16,940 nucleotides of DNA, from assembly GCA_004556875.1 (NCBI GenBank), contig SFFP01000016.1, positions 1 to 16,940 of the forward strand, in the 5' to 3' direction. The notes beneath the pieces are model-generated. The model made no database searches. It was given only the letters and a program-made list of their open reading frames with translations, and was not told the origin of the DNA. The position numbers were made by a program, and so were the translations under genes. Shown here in pieces: positions 13,528-16,940 of this stretch. Source of the stretch: Ruminococcus flavefaciens. GTDB taxonomy: Bacteria > Bacillota_A > Clostridia > Oscillospirales > Ruminococcaceae. Position 1 is the first letter of the stretch. The number at the start of each line of letters is the position of its first letter.

Positions 13528-16056
13528 TTATTTTGCTATTATAAGCTTTCTGAGCCTTAATTCATCGAAAATATCTATTACTCCGTCACCGTTAACATCA
13601 GCCGCCGCAGATTGAGTCTCGTCAAGGCTTGTACTTCCGAGAAGCTGTTTATTCAGCAGCACAAGGTCTGCGACCTCAACCATGCCGTCAGCGTTTATAT
13701 CTCCTGCAAGCATGACCGACGGAACAGCCATAACGATATAATTCACGCACATATAGGTCTGTCCGTTGCTTCCGAGAGTAATCTTCTCGCCCTTCTTAAC
13801 GTCCTTTTTGTACATCATAAAGCTTACGTCGTTATCCGAGGTGCAGAGCGTCCTCATGAGAGTGTAATCGCTGAGCCATTCGGGAACATTCTCAACACGG
13901 CTGTCAAGACCTACATAGAGAGACATATTCTGTCCTGCGGTAAATGTTGCCACCTCGCCTGTTGTGCCCTTTGCATCGCATGATGTTAGAAGCATCTCAG
14001 CACCCTCAAGTCCCGACTGAAGCTGTGCTATCCTGAAGTCTCTGTCGCCGAATATTAACGCACCGACCTTTGCGTTTTCAGCGATATACCATGAATTAGG
14101 GTTAGCCTGCCCAGATATCTGAACGTCCTTGAAGAGCTTGCCGCTCATAGGAATAGCTTCACTTCCGAAAACAAAGCTGTCAGCGTTAAGGAGATATCCC
14201 TCACCGCCGCTGAATTTCAGATACAGATTATGAGTGCCGCTTATCTGCGGTATACCTGCCTCTATTTCGGTATAATCTCCATAACCGCTTGTGCCTGAGA
14301 AATTCACCTTAGCAACGGGACTTCCGTTCAGCCCGTCCAGATAAAGCTCTATAACCGCCGCATTGCCCGAAACTCTTGCCTTGAAGCTCCGCGCACCGTC
14401 ACCGAAGTCCACTTTGCGGTACATTGCCCAATCACCGTTTTCAATGTAGCCGATGTTCTGACCGCCGCCCTCTGTGCCCTCTGCCTTTATGCCCTCCTGC
14501 TCGGAAAAGCTCTCAGCTTCGATAGTATCAAATGCCGATACCGCAGGCACAGGTGCAGATGTGCCGCCCTCAGGCGAAAGCTTAACAACGCCCTCAGGGA
14601 ACGAATTAACCGTAAGGTCATTGATGTAGTATTCGATATTCATGTAGCCCTGACCGCAGTAGTCGTCCTTATAGTCGTTAGGGTCAGACGGGTCAAGACC
14701 GCGCGCAAGCTCCCATTTGTCGTCCATGCCGTCGTTGTCTGCGTCAGTAATTTCCTTTTTTGTAACAGCCGCAGGGTAGCTGTAAGTTACTCCGCATTTG
14801 ATATTGTACTTTGTGAGGTTAGCCTCTGACGAGTCAAAAGCCGCAGTGCCGCTACACTGTCCTGTGCCGTTTTTAGTCTCGTTTGCGCACTGTTTGTCGA
14901 TAGCTGTACGCTTATCAGGCGATATACCGTTGCCTGCGAAGCTTATAACATGGTCATATGAAGCTGCCGCACTCTCGCAGGTAGTCGCTGTCGAAAGGTT
15001 CTCGCCGTCGGAATTTATGGTGAAAGCTGAATTGCTGTACAGGTCATTCTTAGTTATTCCGATACCGTCCTTAACGGTAACGCCTGCCCAGTTGTCATTG
15101 GTTATGCTGTGGAAAGAGCCGTCCTTGTTTATGAGGCGGTTTCCTGCGCAATAGACCTTGAAATTCTGCGGCTTTGTGGTACTGTCAACGTACATCCAGT
15201 GATAGCCGCCTGTTGTAGAATTGCCTGCTTTAAGAGTGTTGTTCACATAGTTGAGGTGACCGATAGTGCCGTAGGTAGTCTGATAGCCCCAGTCGTAGAT
15301 AATATTATTTGTGAAATCGGCAGTGTACTGGTCAGGCACTTTACCGCGGAAATTTCGGGAAACGTTGTGGATTATGAGGTTATGGTCAAAGGTCAGGTCG
15401 CCCTTGCCAAGCATTATGCCGAAGCCGTGAAGTCCCTTTTTATGTCCGCCCCATGAGTCCGCAGGACCGAGCACGGAATACTGCACGGTATAATTGGTAT
15501 TGTTTGAGTAAAGTCCCCACTGTTCATCGGTAGTCCAGCCCATTGAGCAGTGGTCGATTATTGAATTAGAGCCTTTTGCGCCGCCCCATGCGTCATTTCC
15601 CGAACTTGTGGAAGCATACGGACCGGGGCGCGAGCTGATATAGCGGCAGATGATATTGTCCCCCGACATACCCATTTTATAGTTTTTGAGAGTAATTCCC
15701 GAGCCGCCCGGAGCAGTCTGTCCTGCTATGGTAATATTGCTCTGGCAGAGAATATTGCCCTTCAGCTCAATTGTGCCGCTGACATCGAATACAACTATTC
15801 GTCCCGATTTGCTCACAGCGTCACGGAAAGAGCCTTCACCGCTGTCATTAAGGTTTGTAACGTGATAGACCTCTCCTCCTCTGCCGCCTGTGGAATATTT
15901 TCCGCCGCCCACAGCTCCCGGGAATGCAAGGAGCTTCCCTGCCGCGTCAGCCTTTAAGCCTCTGTCATAATTCTGCGAAGCAAAGCCAGATGCACTTCCG
16001 AAAACAGTAACTATACCTGTGAGAAGTGCTATTGTTCTTTTAAAACTGTTGTTCAT
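13528..16056 (-). CDS. Secreted dockerin-bearing pectate lyase (PL1-like) with CBM6-like module
   Basis: 842 residues from the ATG at 16056, which has GGAGG eight bases upstream; an in-frame ATG 54 bases earlier lacks one. Residues 1-27 are a signal peptide. The catalytic beta-helix (about 43-430) opens with AFPGAVGGGKYSTGGRGG and has GSFRDAV, FDVSGTI, IAGQTAPGG and IIDHCSMGWTTDE. SRNFRGK (233-239) fits the arginine-rich catalytic area of PL1 enzymes, which cleave polygalacturonate by calcium-dependent beta-elimination. A calcium-type loop (DADNDGMDDKWE, 438-449) follows, then a CBM6-like module (about 510-632; IEAESF, GYIENGDW), an unnamed module (about 640-778; SWYIAENAKVG, FGDRDF, VPEWLSDY) and a type I dockerin (784-841) with DINADGMVEVAD and DVNGDGVIDIFD loops. 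The dockerin implies attachment to a cohesin scaffold. It has its own promoter and terminator. Confidence 0.92.
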   Translation of the reverse strand: MNNSFKRTIALLTGIVTVFGSASGFASQNYDRGLKADAAGKLLAFPGAVGGGKYSTGGRGGEVYHVTNLNDSGEGSFRDAVSKSGRIVVFDVSGTIELKGNILCQSNITIAGQTAPGGSGITLKNYKMGMSGDNIICRYISSRPGPYASTSSGNDAWGGAKGSNSIIDHCSMGWTTDEQWGLYSNNTNYTVQYSVLGPADSWGGHKKGLHGFGIMLGKGDLTFDHNLIIHNVSRNFRGKVPDQYTADFTNNIIYDWGYQTTYGTIGHLNYVNNTLKAGNSTTGGYHWMYVDSTTKPQNFKVYCAGNRLINKDGSFHSITNDNWAGVTVKDGIGITKNDLYSNSAFTINSDGENLSTATTCESAAASYDHVISFAGNGISPDKRTAIDKQCANETKNGTGQCSGTAAFDSSEANLTKYNIKCGVTYSYPAAVTKKEITDADNDGMDDKWELARGLDPSDPNDYKDDYCGQGYMNIEYYINDLTVNSFPEGVVKLSPEGGTSAPVPAVSAFDTIEAESFSEQEGIKAEGTEGGGQNIGYIENGDWAMYRKVDFGDGARSFKARVSGNAAVIELYLDGLNGSPVAKVNFSGTSGYGDYTEIEAGIPQISGTHNLYLKFSGGEGYLLNADSFVFGSEAIPMSGKLFKDVQISGQANPNSWYIAENAKVGALIFGDRDFRIAQLQSGLEGAEMLLTSCDAKGTTGEVATFTAGQNMSLYVGLDSRVENVPEWLSDYTLMRTLCTSDNDVSFMMYKKDVKKGEKITLGSNGQTYMCVNYIVMAVPSVMLAGDINADGMVEVADLVLLNKQLLGSTSLDETQSAAADVNGDGVIDIFDELRLRKLIIAK

Positions 16057-16101
16057 TTTAATATCCTCCATGAAAGACAAAGCCAAACTTCCTATATTAA
16101 C

Positions 16102-16130
16102 ATTATACATTATTTTACATCATTTTGCAA
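16102..16130 (-). promoter_or_regulatory. Sigma-A type promoter of the pectate lyase gene
   Basis: On the minus strand TTGCAA (16130-16125) and TATAAT (16107-16102) are separated by 17 bases, giving a leader of about 40 nt. The spacer holds tandem ACATTATTTT/ACATCATTTT repeats (plus-strand reading, 16107-16126). Confidence 0.8.
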
Positions 16131-16182
16131 TGAAATATAGTGTCTTTTTACTGTTAATATGTGCTTTGTATACACTGAGGTA

Positions 16183-16213
16183 CAAAAAAAAGAAGCTCCG
16201 CAAGGGGAGCTTC
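16183..16213 (-). terminator. Rho-independent terminator of the ABC permease gene
   Basis: On the minus strand GAAGCTCC and GGAGCTTC (16206-16213 with 16192-16199) form a perfect 8-bp stem with a 6-base loop, followed by eight T (16190-16183). It begins seven bases past the permease stop codon. Confidence 0.93.
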
Positions 16214-16220
16214 CGAATTA

Positions 16221-16940
16221 TTATTTAAGGTCAGACCTTTTGAATATCTCTATTCCTGCAATTGTAACAACTACGCATATGCCGATATCAATAAGTATCA
16301 TCCACCATATGTTATCAGGCACTACTGTAGGATTATTACTTAAAGAATTTTTCTGCATACTCGGAACAGCAATTGAAAGAATTTTAGATATTTCTTTTTT
16401 TGGTATGATCATCACTAAAAGTACGAGCATACTTACAACTGTATCGAGCATGAGAGAAAGTGCAAAACCGCCTGTATTTTTGAGTGTTGTACAAATAAAT
16501 ACAAAACAGCTTGTAAATGCAAATATAATTGCCATTGTAAGAAGCATATTCTGGAATATTTCCTTACTTGGGAAATCATCAAATCTCATGATCGTCTTGC
16601 ATAAGCCGATAAGTGTTAACCAAAAAGCCATCTGATAAATAAAGGCTACAGTCAGTGAGATTATAAGATTTGCAAGATAAATTTTTGTTCTTGAATGACC
16701 TATGATTATTTTATTTCGGATAGTATTATTCTTAAAATCAGTTATAATGAACAGTCCTGCTGTAATGCTTATGAACATTGTCATAGTACCTATCATCGAG
16801 AAAGCAAGTGCACCGCCAAGATTTAAGGCTCTTTTCTCTACTATTCTGATAAATACTGATGCTATTATCGGAATAGCCATGATAACAGCAAGAACAATGT
16901 AAAAACGCTTGCCTTTAAAAAGTCGTCTGTATCCTTCTGC
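16221..16940 (-). CDS. ABC-2 type transporter permease, 5' end cut by the window edge
   Basis: The reading frame stays open from the stop at 16221 to the window end (about 239 residues seen), so the ATG at 16880 is internal and the true start lies outside. The edge segment has a basic GYRRLFKGKRFY stretch as expected for the cytoplasmic N-terminus of such permeases, followed by about six hydrophobic segments. The conserved block around DFKNNTIRNKIIIGHSRTKI, between the second and third segments, is typical of clostridial ABC-2 permeases of the bacitracin/lantibiotic-export type. The ATP-binding partner is presumably just upstream, outside the window. The substrate is unknown; antimicrobial-peptide resistance or export is the usual role of this group. 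A strong terminator follows. Confidence 0.85.
   Translation of the reverse strand, partial: AEGYRRLFKGKRFYIVLAVIMAIPIIASVFIRIVEKRALNLGGALAFSMIGTMTMFISITAGLFIITDFKNNTIRNKIIIGHSRTKIYLANLIISLTVAFIYQMAFWLTLIGLCKTIMRFDDFPSKEIFQNMLLTMAIIFAFTSCFVFICTTLKNTGGFALSLMLDTVVSMLVLLVMIIPKKEISKILSIAVPSMQKNSLSNNPTVVPDNIWWMILIDIGICVVVTIAGIEIFKRSDLK

Noticed and set aside
1..16940. CRISPR arrays, insertion sequences, prophage or integration genes, tRNA or rRNA genes, defence systems
   Set aside because: None was found on either strand. Nearly all sequence is explained by eleven protein genes and their control elements.

Overview
The window looks like chromosome of a fibre-degrading, cellulosome-type anaerobe of the Firmicutes (Clostridia), most likely Ruminococcus or a close relative. 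The main evidence is two secreted proteins with type I dockerin modules (one N-terminal, one C-terminal), a modular pectate lyase, a pyruvate formate-lyase activase, a PyrK/PyrD pair of the NAD-linked type and clostridial-style ribosome binding sites and promoters. The species cannot be settled from the sequence alone.

Layout: (1) 190-2184, plus strand: a zinc-ribbon / protein-kinase-like / PASTA membrane protein whose catalytic residues are all replaced, behind a near-consensus promoter. (2) 2330-5596, minus strand, convergent to it: a large secreted protein with an N-terminal dockerin and two tandem copies of a Cthe_2159-like carbohydrate-binding beta-helix domain. (3) 5882-12384, plus strand: a housekeeping block in three transcription units: gpx (thiol peroxidase of the glutathione peroxidase family); pyrK-pyrD-cca-pflA, with overlaps or short gaps and one promoter; and asnB. 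Each unit ends in a clear hairpin terminator. (4) 12416-16940, minus strand: three independent genes, namely an edge-truncated ABC-2 type permease, a secreted pectate lyase (PL1-like + CBM6-like + unnamed module + dockerin), and an AraC-family regulator with two 18-bp operator-like sites in front of it.

How the parts relate: the two dockerin proteins plausibly act outside the cell on pectic polysaccharide, one as an enzyme and one as a binding protein. They are about 8 kb apart and are not one operon. The plus-strand block is pyrimidine synthesis, tRNA end maturation, glycyl-radical enzyme activation and asparagine synthesis, with no visible functional tie to the pectin genes.

No CRISPR array, insertion sequence, prophage gene, tRNA or rRNA was seen, and nothing forms a clearly new multi-gene system. 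The items most worth a second look are the degenerate kinase, the duplicated Asp-ladder beta-helix protein, the paired operator palindromes before the AraC gene, the inverted repeat in the pyrK promoter and the unnamed module in the pectate lyase.
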